This document shows, piece by piece, positions 48,445 to 55,834 of a DNA stretch of 64,000 bases; position 1 is the stretch's first letter; each line of letters begins with the position of its first letter. The stretch comes from Eubacterium maltosivorans (GTDB taxonomy: Bacteria > Bacillota > Clostridia > Eubacteriales > Eubacteriaceae), in contig NZ_CP029487.1 of the NCBI RefSeq assembly GCF_002441855.2, positions 1,178,001 through 1,242,000 of the forward strand. The letters run 5' to 3'. The notes under the pieces are model-generated. The model did no database searches. It saw nothing but the letters and a program-made list of their open reading frames with translations, and was not told the DNA's origin. The translations under genes were made by a program, and so were the position numbers.

Positions 48445-49101
48445 TTAATTCATAACCGTTACGGTTTCAAAGAAACGGCCAAAATCTGAGATTTGATAGT
48501 CTGCAAGGCGATAATCAATCTGACCTTCCGGCCCGCTAAGATACGCCGTGCACTGCATTCCAGCACGCTTAGCGGCCAGAATTCCGCTTCCAGAATCCTC
48601 AATGACCATGCATTTTTCAGGATCTACATTCAATAACTCTGCAGCTCTCAAAAAAATATCTGGGGCTGGTTTCCCTACAGCGACATGATCACCTGAAACT
48701 CTTACATCGAACGCTTCCTCTAAATTAAATAATTCCAGCACACGATTAATCGCAGGAACAGTTGAGGAAGAGGCAATTGCGATGCGGTAGCCTTTGTCCT
48801 TTAAGGTTTTCAGGAAAGTATCCACACCTTCCATCATAGTTTTCTGCTTTTCATCACTGAATAAAAAGTCGAGATACAGCTTGTTTTCATATTCTGCAAG
48901 CTCTTCAGCACTCTCTTCAAAACCAAATCGTTCTTTCAGCTCTCGCCACCAGTCAACTGTCACTCTGCCCATACTTTTCACTGCGTCCTCTTCAGACATC
49001 GCCAGGCCCATTTCATCATACATATCCATCTCAATTTGTTTATAGTCTGGTTCAGAATCAATAATGACTCCGTCCATATCAAAAATGACTGCCTCGATCA
49101 T
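48445..49101 (-). CDS. HAD-family hydrolase (beta-phosphoglucomutase-like)
   Basis: 218 residues. HAD motif I is DMDGVIIDS, motif II is the Ser in IASSSTVP, motif III is GKPAPDIFLRAAE and motif IV is VIEDSGSGILAAKRAG. The helical cap (about 15-85) is of the beta-PGM/phosphatase type. It likely acts as a sugar-phosphate phosphatase or mutase in the cytoplasm; the substrate is not predictable. It starts after SD AAGGAG. Confidence 0.92.
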   Translation of the reverse strand: MIEAVIFDMDGVIIDSEPDYKQIEMDMYDEMGLAMSEEDAVKSMGRVTVDWWRELKERFGFEESAEELAEYENKLYLDFLFSDEKQKTMMEGVDTFLKTLKDKGYRIAIASSSTVPAINRVLELFNLEEAFDVRVSGDHVAVGKPAPDIFLRAAELLNVDPEKCMVIEDSGSGILAAKRAGMQCTAYLSGPEGQIDYRLADYQISDFGRFFETVTVMN

Positions 49102-49190
49102 TTCATCTCCTTAAAAAACATTTTTCTATATAAATATCATAAAATTGTTTCTACAAACGCTTTTTTAAACCAAAACGCCCAATCTCCAGA

Positions 49191-49847
49191 TTAAATCAGA
49201 AATCGAATTTCTGACAGCTGTCCGCTTTCAGAAAAATCAAAAGCCTGCTCAATAGTATTATCGAGCGTTTCTTTGTCGATGGCCAAAATCCGGAATGTAT
49301 TGCGTACCAGATACTCCACAACTTTGTGTGCATCAAAGGGCAGCTCTCTATCGTAATAATCCATATATATTTCCTTTTGCGCGCCATAATTCGTAATGGC
49401 ATATGCATCCAGATCATCTTTCTCATATGATTTATTGAAAAAATCAAGACATGAGCGATTGAATGTTTTAATTAAGTATAGACGCTCTTTACGGCTGGCA
49501 TCTTTTTCCAATATTTCATAATAAAACCGAGCATTTTTTGAATCTTTAAGAATATCATCGAAAAAACAAATCAGCGTAAAACAGTATTTTGTAAACAGCG
49601 TTGCCTCCTGTCCCAATGTCTCGCTGATAGAATTGTAAAGCCCCATGAAATATGTATTGTAAATCTCACCCACTAAATCCGTCTTTTTTTTGAAATAGTA
49701 GGTCATCGTACCAAGCTTCACGCCTGCCTCTTCTGCAATATCCTGGATTCCTGTATTGGTATAACCGCGTTCATAAAACAGCTTTTTTGCAGTATTCATT
49801 ATATTTTCTCGGGTCTTTTTCCCTTTAGTTGTTAATTTTTCGGCCAT
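49191..49847 (-). CDS. TetR/AcrR-family transcriptional regulator
   Basis: 218 residues. N-terminal TetR helix-turn-helix (ENIMNTAKKLFYERGYTNTG, then DIAEEAGVKLGTMTYYFKKK), with a variable C-terminal ligand domain. The start ATG 49847 has SD AGGGTGA. A near-perfect palindrome at 49876-49894 just upstream is a likely autoregulatory operator. There is no obvious target gene beside it except the HAD hydrolase downstream on the same strand. Confidence 0.92.
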   Translation of the reverse strand: MAEKLTTKGKKTRENIMNTAKKLFYERGYTNTGIQDIAEEAGVKLGTMTYYFKKKTDLVGEIYNTYFMGLYNSISETLGQEATLFTKYCFTLICFFDDILKDSKNARFYYEILEKDASRKERLYLIKTFNRSCLDFFNKSYEKDDLDAYAITNYGAQKEIYMDYYDRELPFDAHKVVEYLVRNTFRILAIDKETLDNTIEQAFDFSESGQLSEIRFLI

Positions 49848-49875
49848 ACTTCACCCTGCTTTCTTTAATTACTAA

Positions 49876-49894
49876 TGGAGAATTTTATTTTCCA
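49876..49894. promoter_or_regulatory. Putative TetR operator
   Basis: Near-perfect 19-bp palindrome TGGAGAAT-TTT-ATTTTCCA, one mismatch, 29 bp upstream of the tetR start codon. Between it and 50138 I see only AT-rich DNA with no gene. Confidence 0.5.
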
Positions 49895-50138
49895 ATACAG
49901 TAATTGTACCATTTGATTCTCATGATAACAACCAATATTCTCAGTAAAAATATCGTCTTTTTCGCTGTTTTTTATATTTTCTTTTTCAATAATCGTTTTA
50001 TTTATATCTTGATATATAATTCAATCACTACCATCTAAACCTTGGTATTGCAAAAGAAAATTGCATAAACAAAGTTACATCAATAACGAAAAAGTTTCAT
50101 TTTGTAATAAAATAAAGATAGTTTTTTATATTTTATAC

Positions 50139-50167
50139 TTGACAGTTATTTTTCTTTGTTGTATACT
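50139..50167 (+). promoter_or_regulatory. Sigma-A promoter of a candidate non-coding RNA
   Basis: TTGACA (50139-50144), exactly 17 nt, TATACT (50162-50167). Predicted start is about 50174. An inverted repeat TAAGTTA ... TAACTTA (50175-50196) lies directly on the start site and may be a repressor operator. Confidence 0.8.
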
Positions 50168-50173
50168 TATGTC

Positions 50174-50560
50174 ATAAGTTAGTTATACTTAACTTAAGCG
50201 GCTAAACTGAACAACAACACACTCTCTCTGATTAATGCAGCCAATCAGATGAAGATTATCGAAGCACAGCGATAATCACTCACCGTAACATGTGAGAAGT
50301 ATTCCTATTAAGACAAATCCTTTTAACAATCAACTTCGTTCAAATACCAATGAATTGTTTAATCCACTTTCAAAAGCTGCTGAAACTAACTTATTAATTT
50401 CTTCAAAAGTGTTTCGGGAAATGATACTCCTTCTTTTGGAGCCTGCCAAGGGCAGGCAGGCTCCTTTCCCAACACATCCAATTAACCTCTCTTGAATTGA
50501 TGAATGCTATCATTCATTGTTCATTAAACAGCCTGCAGGCTTTACTGGCAGGCTTTTTTT
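50174..50560 (+). ncRNA. Candidate structured non-coding RNA, about 385 nt
   Basis: It is bounded by a consensus promoter and an intrinsic terminator. Three consecutive perfect hairpins open it: CTGATT/AATCAG (50228-50248), GATTATCG/CGATAATC (50254-50277) and CTCAC/GTGAG (50279-50296). A 10-bp hairpin GGAGCCTGCC/GGCAGGCTCC lies at 50438-50464, then the terminator. A 67-codon frame from GTG 50292 has no SD, and its start is inside a hairpin, so coding is doubtful though not excluded. It lies beside the iron island, and its start site carries a repeat like those near marR. It resembles no RNA family I know. Confidence 0.55.
50530..50560 (+). terminator. Bidirectional terminator between the ncRNA and the ATC-hydrolase-like gene
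   Basis: AGCCTGC ... GCAGGCT hairpin followed by TTTTTTTATTT on the plus strand. It also precedes T-rich DNA on the minus strand, so it can end the opposing operon. Confidence 0.85.
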
Positions 50561-50562
50561 AT

Positions 50563-51177
50563 TTAGACTTTATAAAAGCTTAGCTCACAATAATCATCTC
50601 CCTTCCCTTTATAATAAGGACGACTAAATCCAACTTTATCTTCCATACCTTCAAAAACAGTTTTTTCAAATTCACAAAATAAAGGAGCTAAAATGACGCA
50701 ATCATTTGCTTTTAAAACATCAAAAAATAGACAGGCTTTAATATCAAAGCACAACTTGCTGCGTGTATTTTCAATCAATTCAATATCCCATTCTTTTTCA
50801 GAAAAATAATCGCTATAACCTTCCGCTACCTTTTTTCGATAGTTCGCAAAAAAGAACGGCGTTGACGACAGCCTCTCCAGCTCTCTAGACATTAAAACAG
50901 CATACCCTTTCATAAGCGCTTTTAATATTTCCTCGGTTTGCTGCCATGAAATTTTTATCTTAAGCAATGCCTGATATAACGCTATTGTGCGCAGCACAAT
51001 CTCCCGCATCTGCGGCAGCTCGCCCTTTGTCTCTTCAGACGATTCTTTTGTCAGCAAAGCATCGTAGCTAAGCTCAAAAGACCTGTAGGCTTTACCTCCT
51101 CTTTCAGTTCCGAGCATTTCCAAAAGCAATAATCTGCATTTTTCAAGTAATTCCTGTTTATTGATTGCCGCTCTCAT
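50563..51177 (-). CDS. L-2-amino-thiazoline-4-carboxylic acid hydrolase-like protein
   Basis: 204 residues, soluble, mostly helical at the N-terminus. The C-terminal part (ANDCVILAPLFCEFEKTVFEG, KGKGDDYCELSFYKV) matches the ATC-hydrolase family pattern (PF14196), whose founding member opens a thiazoline ring to give S-carbamoyl-cysteine. Most genomic members have no known substrate. It is third gene of a DUF3793-flavodoxin-ATC_hyd operon beside iron-transport genes, which suggests a role in thiol, sulfur or iron metabolism (inference). SD AAAGGA is present. Confidence 0.72.
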   Translation of the reverse strand: MRAAINKQELLEKCRLLLLEMLGTERGGKAYRSFELSYDALLTKESSEETKGELPQMREIVLRTIALYQALLKIKISWQQTEEILKALMKGYAVLMSRELERLSSTPFFFANYRKKVAEGYSDYFSEKEWDIELIENTRSKLCFDIKACLFFDVLKANDCVILAPLFCEFEKTVFEGMEDKVGFSRPYYKGKGDDYCELSFYKV

Positions 51178-51234
51178 ATTTTGTCCTTTCTAAGATGAAT
51201 AACAAAAAGGCCGGATCTCTGCCGGCCTGTAAAA

Positions 51235-51663
51235 CTAAAACTGCGCAAATCCTTTTCCAAAGTCAACGCACTCTTCCTCACCATCACTATCTGGTGTTTC
51301 CTGAATAATCAGCCCTTCGTCATAAAGCACTGCCCCAGCTTCACGAACACGATCCTCCCAGTCTCTCATCCATTCACCGTCGCCCCAGCCGTAAGAGCCA
51401 AACAAAGCCACTTTTTTATCTTTTAAGTTGGCTTCAATATCCGTAAAGAACGGATCAAAATCGCCTTCTTCAAGCACTTCTGCCCCCATCGACGGACATC
51501 CGAAAACAATATGATCATAATCCGCGATTTTGTCTTTGCTAAAATCCGTTACAAAAAAAGTCTCTGAACTTTTCCCACCTTTTTCAATACCGTCCGCAAT
51601 ACGATTGGCCATTAATTCTGTATTTCCTGTGCCGCTCCAATAAATAACTGCAATTTTATCCAT
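51235..51663 (-). CDS. Flavodoxin (short-chain)
   Basis: 142 residues. The FMN phosphate loop is YWSGTGNTELMA, followed by VFGCPSMGAEVLEE and FGSYGWGDGEWM around the isoalloxazine site, the pattern of clostridial flavodoxins. It is a low-potential electron carrier that replaces ferredoxin when iron is scarce. Placement between DUF3793 and the ATC-hydrolase-like gene, opposite feoA genes, fits an iron-limitation response. SD AAAGGAG is present. Confidence 0.95.
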   Translation of the reverse strand: MDKIAVIYWSGTGNTELMANRIADGIEKGGKSSETFFVTDFSKDKIADYDHIVFGCPSMGAEVLEEGDFDPFFTDIEANLKDKKVALFGSYGWGDGEWMRDWEDRVREAGAVLYDEGLIIQETPDSDGEEECVDFGKGFAQF

Positions 51664-51687
51664 TTTTATTCTCCTTTAATGATTTTA

Positions 51688-52251
51688 TCAACCAGCTTGC
51701 ATTAATTGTCTGATTGAGGCTCCCCGATTAATATAGCTGCAAACTACATCTCGGCATTTTGTATATTTTTCAAATAATTTCAATTTATTTTCAACGTCCG
51801 AATATACCTTCCAACAACCACACACCTGGCAGTTTTTTCCCTTATTGAGGATAAACCCTTCAACATCTTCTATGGGATATCCCAGAAAAACACCAATTTC
51901 GTGTGGAAAATCTCCTGTTGCACTTACATTTTTTTTAAGGTTATCCAGCAGTTCATTAAAAGTCATATTTTCTTGATAACCATATTTTTCTAAAAAGTTT
52001 ATTACTTTTGGTTCTTTAAGACTCTCTGTAAGCTTCTTTTTTTGATAAACCAGAACCAATACGCGACGTTCTGTTTCCCATAACGGTTCAAGGTATAAAC
52101 CTTTATGATTCAAAAAGGCATTATACTCAGATAACAAATCTGAAATATCTGCAAACTGCTTCTTTGCGCAGCAGATGAGATTCGCTTCTTTTATTCCCAT
52201 CAGGGTTGGGGCACAATGAAAACCCAGTAATTTATCAAAATCATTCAGCAT
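51688..52251 (-). CDS. DUF3793 family protein
   Basis: 187 residues. The N-terminal HCAPTLMGIKEANL, the central FPHEIGVFLGYPIEDVEGFI and the cysteine-bearing CQVCGCWKVY match DUF3793 (PF12672). It is found in Firmicutes, often beside flavodoxin and feo genes; the function is unknown. The Cys cluster (CxxCxC) could bind metal. It is first in the minus-strand operon. A GTTAG/CTAAC repeat lies about 60 bp upstream of its start. Confidence 0.88.
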   Translation of the reverse strand: MLNDFDKLLGFHCAPTLMGIKEANLICCAKKQFADISDLLSEYNAFLNHKGLYLEPLWETERRVLVLVYQKKKLTESLKEPKVINFLEKYGYQENMTFNELLDNLKKNVSATGDFPHEIGVFLGYPIEDVEGFILNKGKNCQVCGCWKVYSDVENKLKLFEKYTKCRDVVCSYINRGASIRQLMQAG

Positions 52252-52308
52252 CTGTCTTATTTCCCCTTTTATATGTTCAATGATTCCAGCGTTAACTTTG
52301 GAATTATT

Positions 52309-52335
52309 GTTAGTGCTAGCTAACTAACTAACTAA
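52309..52335. promoter_or_regulatory. GTTAG/CTAAC repeat in the divergent iron-island control region
   Basis: Inverted repeat GTTAG-TGCTAG-CTAAC followed by further CTAA direct repeats. It lies upstream of the DUF3793-flavodoxin operon and is similar to repeats at marR and at the ncRNA start. A shared regulator is inferred. Confidence 0.4.
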
Positions 52336-52454
52336 AAACATCTTAGCACGCGTTTTTTATTCTGTCAATACCTTTTCATTAAATAGGAATGATTATAAAT
52401 CAGTTAATATTACGCTATTTTTTCTCCCGAAATTGAATCAATCGCTAAATTCTT

Positions 52455-52483
52455 CTTGACAATATTATCACAAAAGGTTAAAC
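52455..52483 (+). promoter_or_regulatory. Sigma-A promoter of the feoA-P-ATPase operon
   Basis: TTGACA (52455-52460), 17 nt, TAAACT (52478-52483), giving a leader of about 58 nt before the first feoA. Confidence 0.7.
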
Positions 52484-52547
52484 TTTAAACAAGATATCAG
52501 ATGCGGCTAACATTTTTATGAGCATCTAACTGAATTAGGAGGTATGA

Positions 52548-52766
52548 ATGATGCCGTTAAGTATGGCCCGTATGGGAGAACCAGTAAGAATAATGAAAAT
52601 TAATGGTAAAGATGAAACAAAACGTTTTTTAAATAGTTTGGGATTTGTTATTGGTGATAATGTCACTGTCGTTTCTCAACTAGGCGGCAACATGATCATC
52701 AATGTTAAAGATACACGAGTTGCAATTGATAAATCAATGGCAAATCGAATAATGATCAACGAATAA
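52548..52766 (+). CDS. FeoA domain protein, first copy
   Basis: 72 residues with the SH3-like FeoA fold: VRIMKINGKDETKRFLNSLGFVIGD, then VTVVSQLGGNMIINVKDTRVAID. It starts after AGGAGG. FeoA normally supports the ferrous iron permease FeoB at the membrane's inner face. Here a second FeoA follows 6 bp later and no feoB is in the window, so the pair may serve a distant FeoB or act with the metal ATPase downstream. Confidence 0.93.
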   Translation: MMPLSMARMGEPVRIMKINGKDETKRFLNSLGFVIGDNVTVVSQLGGNMIINVKDTRVAIDKSMANRIMINE

Positions 52767-52772
52767 GGAGAT

Positions 52773-53000
52773 ATGAATATGAAAACTTTAAAAGCCACTC
52801 CATGTGGTCAAACAGTAAAAGTTGTAAAAATTGAAAACAAAGGGCCAATCAAACGTCGTATTATGGATATGGGAATTACCAAAGGTGTCGATATATTTGT
52901 CCGAAAGGTTGCTCCTTTAGGCGACCCGATAGAAGTAACAGTACGAGGTTATGAGCTATCACTTAGAAAAGCTGACGCCGAAAGTATTATTGTAGAGTAA
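52773..53000 (+). CDS. FeoA domain protein, second copy
   Basis: 75 residues. TVKVVKIENKGPIKRRIMDMGI, here cited by its core KRRIMDMGITKG, and VTVRGYELSLRKADAESI are the classic FeoA signatures; it is closer to textbook FeoA than the first copy. SD AAGGAGA is present. An 89-bp gap separates it from the small membrane protein gene. Confidence 0.93.
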   Translation: MNMKTLKATPCGQTVKVVKIENKGPIKRRIMDMGITKGVDIFVRKVAPLGDPIEVTVRGYELSLRKADAESIIVE

Positions 53001-53089
53001 TTTTATTTTTATGTTTTTGTTAGTTTTTTCTAATCATGTATAGATAGTAAAACAAATATCGAGTGGACTAATTTATAAGGAGTATAATT

Positions 53090-53332
53090 ATGAAGAATGT
53101 TTTAGAAAATGATAAGTTGACTTTTTTTATTGGCGGTATTGCGGCGGCCACTCTTGGTGTAAAAGCTTTAAAGAGTAAATGCGCCCATAAATTCTTTGTA
53201 AGTGCTTTAGCCTCTGGTATGAAATTGCAGGATGATGCTAAAGTAATGTATGAAAATATCAAGGAAGATGCTGTTGATCTCTGTTATGAAGCAAAACTCG
53301 AGTCAAAAAAAGCTGAATCTGCTGGAGAATAA
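53090..53332 (+). CDS. Small membrane protein, DUF6110-like; candidate FezA
   Basis: 80 residues. One hydrophobic segment (about 10-26, FFIGGIAAATLGVKAL) is followed by a helical, charged cytoplasmic part. This resembles the small DUF6110-type proteins found upstream of heavy-metal P-type ATPases in clostridia. In Clostridioides difficile a small membrane protein, FezA, and the P1B6-ATPase FezB make ferrosomes, membrane-bound iron-phosphate stores. The same order (small membrane protein, 14 bp, ATPase) is seen here. The FezA assignment is inference from size and position. SD AAGGAG is present. Confidence 0.7.
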   Translation: MKNVLENDKLTFFIGGIAAATLGVKALKSKCAHKFFVSALASGMKLQDDAKVMYENIKEDAVDLCYEAKLESKKAESAGE

Positions 53333-53346
53333 GGAGTAGTCAGACT

Positions 53347-55437
53347 ATGAAATACACCATCGTTCACGATATGCCTGGACGCATTCGTCTGCGTTGCGGG
53401 CGTAATGCTTTTTCTCTTGATGAAGGCTACAGTATAACTTCTGTTTTGATGGCACAAACCATAGTTACCGACGCAAAGGCTTCCAGTATCAACGGAAGCC
53501 TTTTAATTTTTTATGTCGATGACTCCCGTTCTTTACTTTTAGACTTCATTGATACTTTAGTGCCTGCAGAACTTCCCGTCATACCGCCAGCCGAGAGAGA
53601 CACCACTTCTGAAGTTGACGCAGACTTTCAATATGCGCTTGCGTTTAGAATTGTCCGCCGATTACTTTTCCGGGGGCTTCTTCCCTCTCCTGTCCGTCAT
53701 GTAATCACTTTATTCCGCGCTGTCCCCTATGTTGTGCGCGGAATAAAGAGCTTGCTTAATTTCCGTATTAATGTCGATGTTTTAGATGCATCCTCCATTG
53801 GCGTTTCTTTAGCACAGGGAGATTATAGAACCGCAAGCTCCATTATGTTTCTCCTGTCGCTTTCAGATTTACTGGAAGACTACACAAGGAAAAAAACAAA
53901 GCTTGCCCTGGCAGGAAGCTTGTCTGTCAATGTTGACACCGTATGGAAACAGGATAGTTATGGCAACTTTATAAGCACACCCATCAGCCAGCTTGAAGAG
54001 GATGATACTATTATTGTCCGTACCAGCGGCACAATCCCAGTAGATGGTACTATCTGTGAGGGTGAAGCCTACATTAACGAAGCCTGTATGACGGGCGAAT
54101 CTCAGTCCGTTTTAAAAAAAGCGGAGGATTCAGTCTATGCAGGAACCGTCGTTGAAGACGGCAGCATTGTTATAAAGGTACGTGCTATTGGAAACGGGAC
54201 TCGTATGAACAAAATCATCGAGCTTATTGACCAATCTGAAAACCTGAAAGCGGATGTACAGAGCCATGCCGAAAATTTAGCGGACTCCATTGTTCCCTTC
54301 AGCTTTCTGGCATCTGGTCTGGCGTTTTTACTCACCAGAAACGCGACAAAAGCGGCCTCTGTCCTGCTGGTTGACTACTCCTGCGCCATCAAACTTGCAA
54401 CACCGATCTCCGTCATCTCAGCTATGCGTGAAGCCGCAAACCATAAAATCGTGGTAAAGGGTGGGAAATTTCTCGAATCTTATGCTCTGGCAGATACCAT
54501 TGTTTTTGATAAAACCGGAACGCTCACCGTTGCCTCTCCAAGTGTCAGTGAGGTTATTCCGTTTCCACCGTATAATAGGACAGAGGTTCTGAAAACCTCG
54601 GCCTGTCTTGAAGAGCATTTCCCTCACAGTGTTGCTCACGCCATTGTTCACAAAGCAGAACAGGAAAATCTAAAGCACCGTGAAGAGCATGCCGAAGTAG
54701 AATATGTCGTTGCACATGGGATTCGTTCAAAGCTTCACGGCAAAAAGGCGCTTATTGGCAGCTACCATTTCATTGTAGAGGATGAATGGATTCCCGTAAC
54801 GCCAGAACAAAAATCCATCATCGAAGAAAAAGGTCATGGCAAATCGGCGATTTTCTTAGCTTTGGGTGACACATTGGCCGGAATGATCTGTATTGATGAC
54901 CCTCTCCGTCCAGAAGCTGCTGAAACCATACAGGCACTCCGCGAATCTGGCATAAAGAAAATTATCATGCTTACTGGCGATAGTGATGAAGCCGCGAGAG
55001 ACGTCTCAGCCCAGCTTGGCATTACGGAATACCAGGCGCAAATTTTACCAGAAGACAAGGCATCAGTCATCGAGCGTCTGAAGGAAGAGAGCCACCAGGT
55101 TATCATGGTGGGTGACGGCATTAATGATTCACCGGCTTTAGCCGCTGCAAATGTCTCTGTTTCCATGAAAGATTCCTCTGATATTGCCCGTGAGGTTGCT
55201 GATATTACGCTACTCAGCACAGACCTCAGAGCACTTGTTACTTTGCGGCACCTCAGCCTGTCTTTAATGGAACGCATCCAAAAAAATTTCCATGTCATCA
55301 TTGGATTTAACAGCCTGCTGCTGGCAGGCGGGCTCATTGGGTTTATTCCTCCTGCTGCCTCTGCCTTTTTACACAATTTTTCTACAATGTTTATCAGCGC
55401 GGCCAGTATGCGGCCCTGCTTAAAGCCACCTGTATGA
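53347..55437 (+). CDS. P1B-type metal ATPase with SCA motif; candidate FezB
   Basis: 696 residues. The N-terminus has MPGRIRLR (9-16) in place of a CxxC metal-binding domain. The actuator is TGES (249-252), the phosphorylation site DKTGT (Asp388) and the hinge GDGIND (589-594). The membrane metal site is Ser345-Cys346-Ala347 in DYSCAIKLATP instead of CPC, and the HP-type locus reads HFPHSVAHAI. An SCA site and a PGR-type N-terminus are, to my memory, marks of the P1B-6 group, which includes FezB of ferrosomes. Location beside FeoA genes supports iron as substrate. It probably pumps iron into a membrane compartment or out of the cell. Confidence 0.85.
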   Translation: MKYTIVHDMPGRIRLRCGRNAFSLDEGYSITSVLMAQTIVTDAKASSINGSLLIFYVDDSRSLLLDFIDTLVPAELPVIPPAERDTTSEVDADFQYALAFRIVRRLLFRGLLPSPVRHVITLFRAVPYVVRGIKSLLNFRINVDVLDASSIGVSLAQGDYRTASSIMFLLSLSDLLEDYTRKKTKLALAGSLSVNVDTVWKQDSYGNFISTPISQLEEDDTIIVRTSGTIPVDGTICEGEAYINEACMTGESQSVLKKAEDSVYAGTVVEDGSIVIKVRAIGNGTRMNKIIELIDQSENLKADVQSHAENLADSIVPFSFLASGLAFLLTRNATKAASVLLVDYSCAIKLATPISVISAMREAANHKIVVKGGKFLESYALADTIVFDKTGTLTVASPSVSEVIPFPPYNRTEVLKTSACLEEHFPHSVAHAIVHKAEQENLKHREEHAEVEYVVAHGIRSKLHGKKALIGSYHFIVEDEWIPVTPEQKSIIEEKGHGKSAIFLALGDTLAGMICIDDPLRPEAAETIQALRESGIKKIIMLTGDSDEAARDVSAQLGITEYQAQILPEDKASVIERLKEESHQVIMVGDGINDSPALAAANVSVSMKDSSDIAREVADITLLSTDLRALVTLRHLSLSLMERIQKNFHVIIGFNSLLLAGGLIGFIPPAASAFLHNFSTMFISAASMRPCLKPPV

Positions 55438-55459
55438 TCGATTATCTGAAAGGAGTTTT

Positions 55460-55834
55460 ATGAAAACACTTTATCTTATTATTGGTTTTTTATTCTTCGG
55501 GCTTGGAGCCATCGGTGTTATCTTGCCGGTGCTCCCAACCACCCCTTTCCTTCTTGTCGCAAGCTATTGCTTCGCGCGGGGCAGCAAGCGGTTTAATGAC
55601 TGGTTTTTGAGTACCAAAATTTATCAAAAACATCTGGACAGCTTCGTTAAGGAACGAGCCATGACACTGAAAACTAAGATTTCTCTTCTGTCCTTTGCCT
55701 CAGCTATGCTGATCCTGGCGTTCTGTCTGGTCGATGTCATTTATGCGCGTATCCTCATCATTGCGGTAATGATTTTTAAATACTACTACTTCATCTGTAG
55801 GATTAAAACCATTCAGGAGGTACAGAATGATTGA
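55460..55834 (+). CDS. DUF454 (YbaN-like) inner-membrane protein
   Basis: 124 residues with about four hydrophobic segments. FLFFGLGAIGVILPVLPTTP and ARGSKRFNDWFLSTKIYQKH are DUF454 hallmarks. The family is often found next to haem, iron or CydDC-like genes; no activity is established. It overlaps the next ABC gene by 8 bp and lies 22 bp after the P-ATPase, so it belongs to the same operon. SD AAAGGAG is present. Confidence 0.9.
   Translation: MKTLYLIIGFLFFGLGAIGVILPVLPTTPFLLVASYCFARGSKRFNDWFLSTKIYQKHLDSFVKERAMTLKTKISLLSFASAMLILAFCLVDVIYARILIIAVMIFKYYYFICRIKTIQEVQND

Noticed and set aside
50292-50495. 67-codon frame in the candidate ncRNA
   Set aside because: GTG start inside a hairpin, no SD, composition unlike a protein; kept only as a caveat to the ncRNA call.
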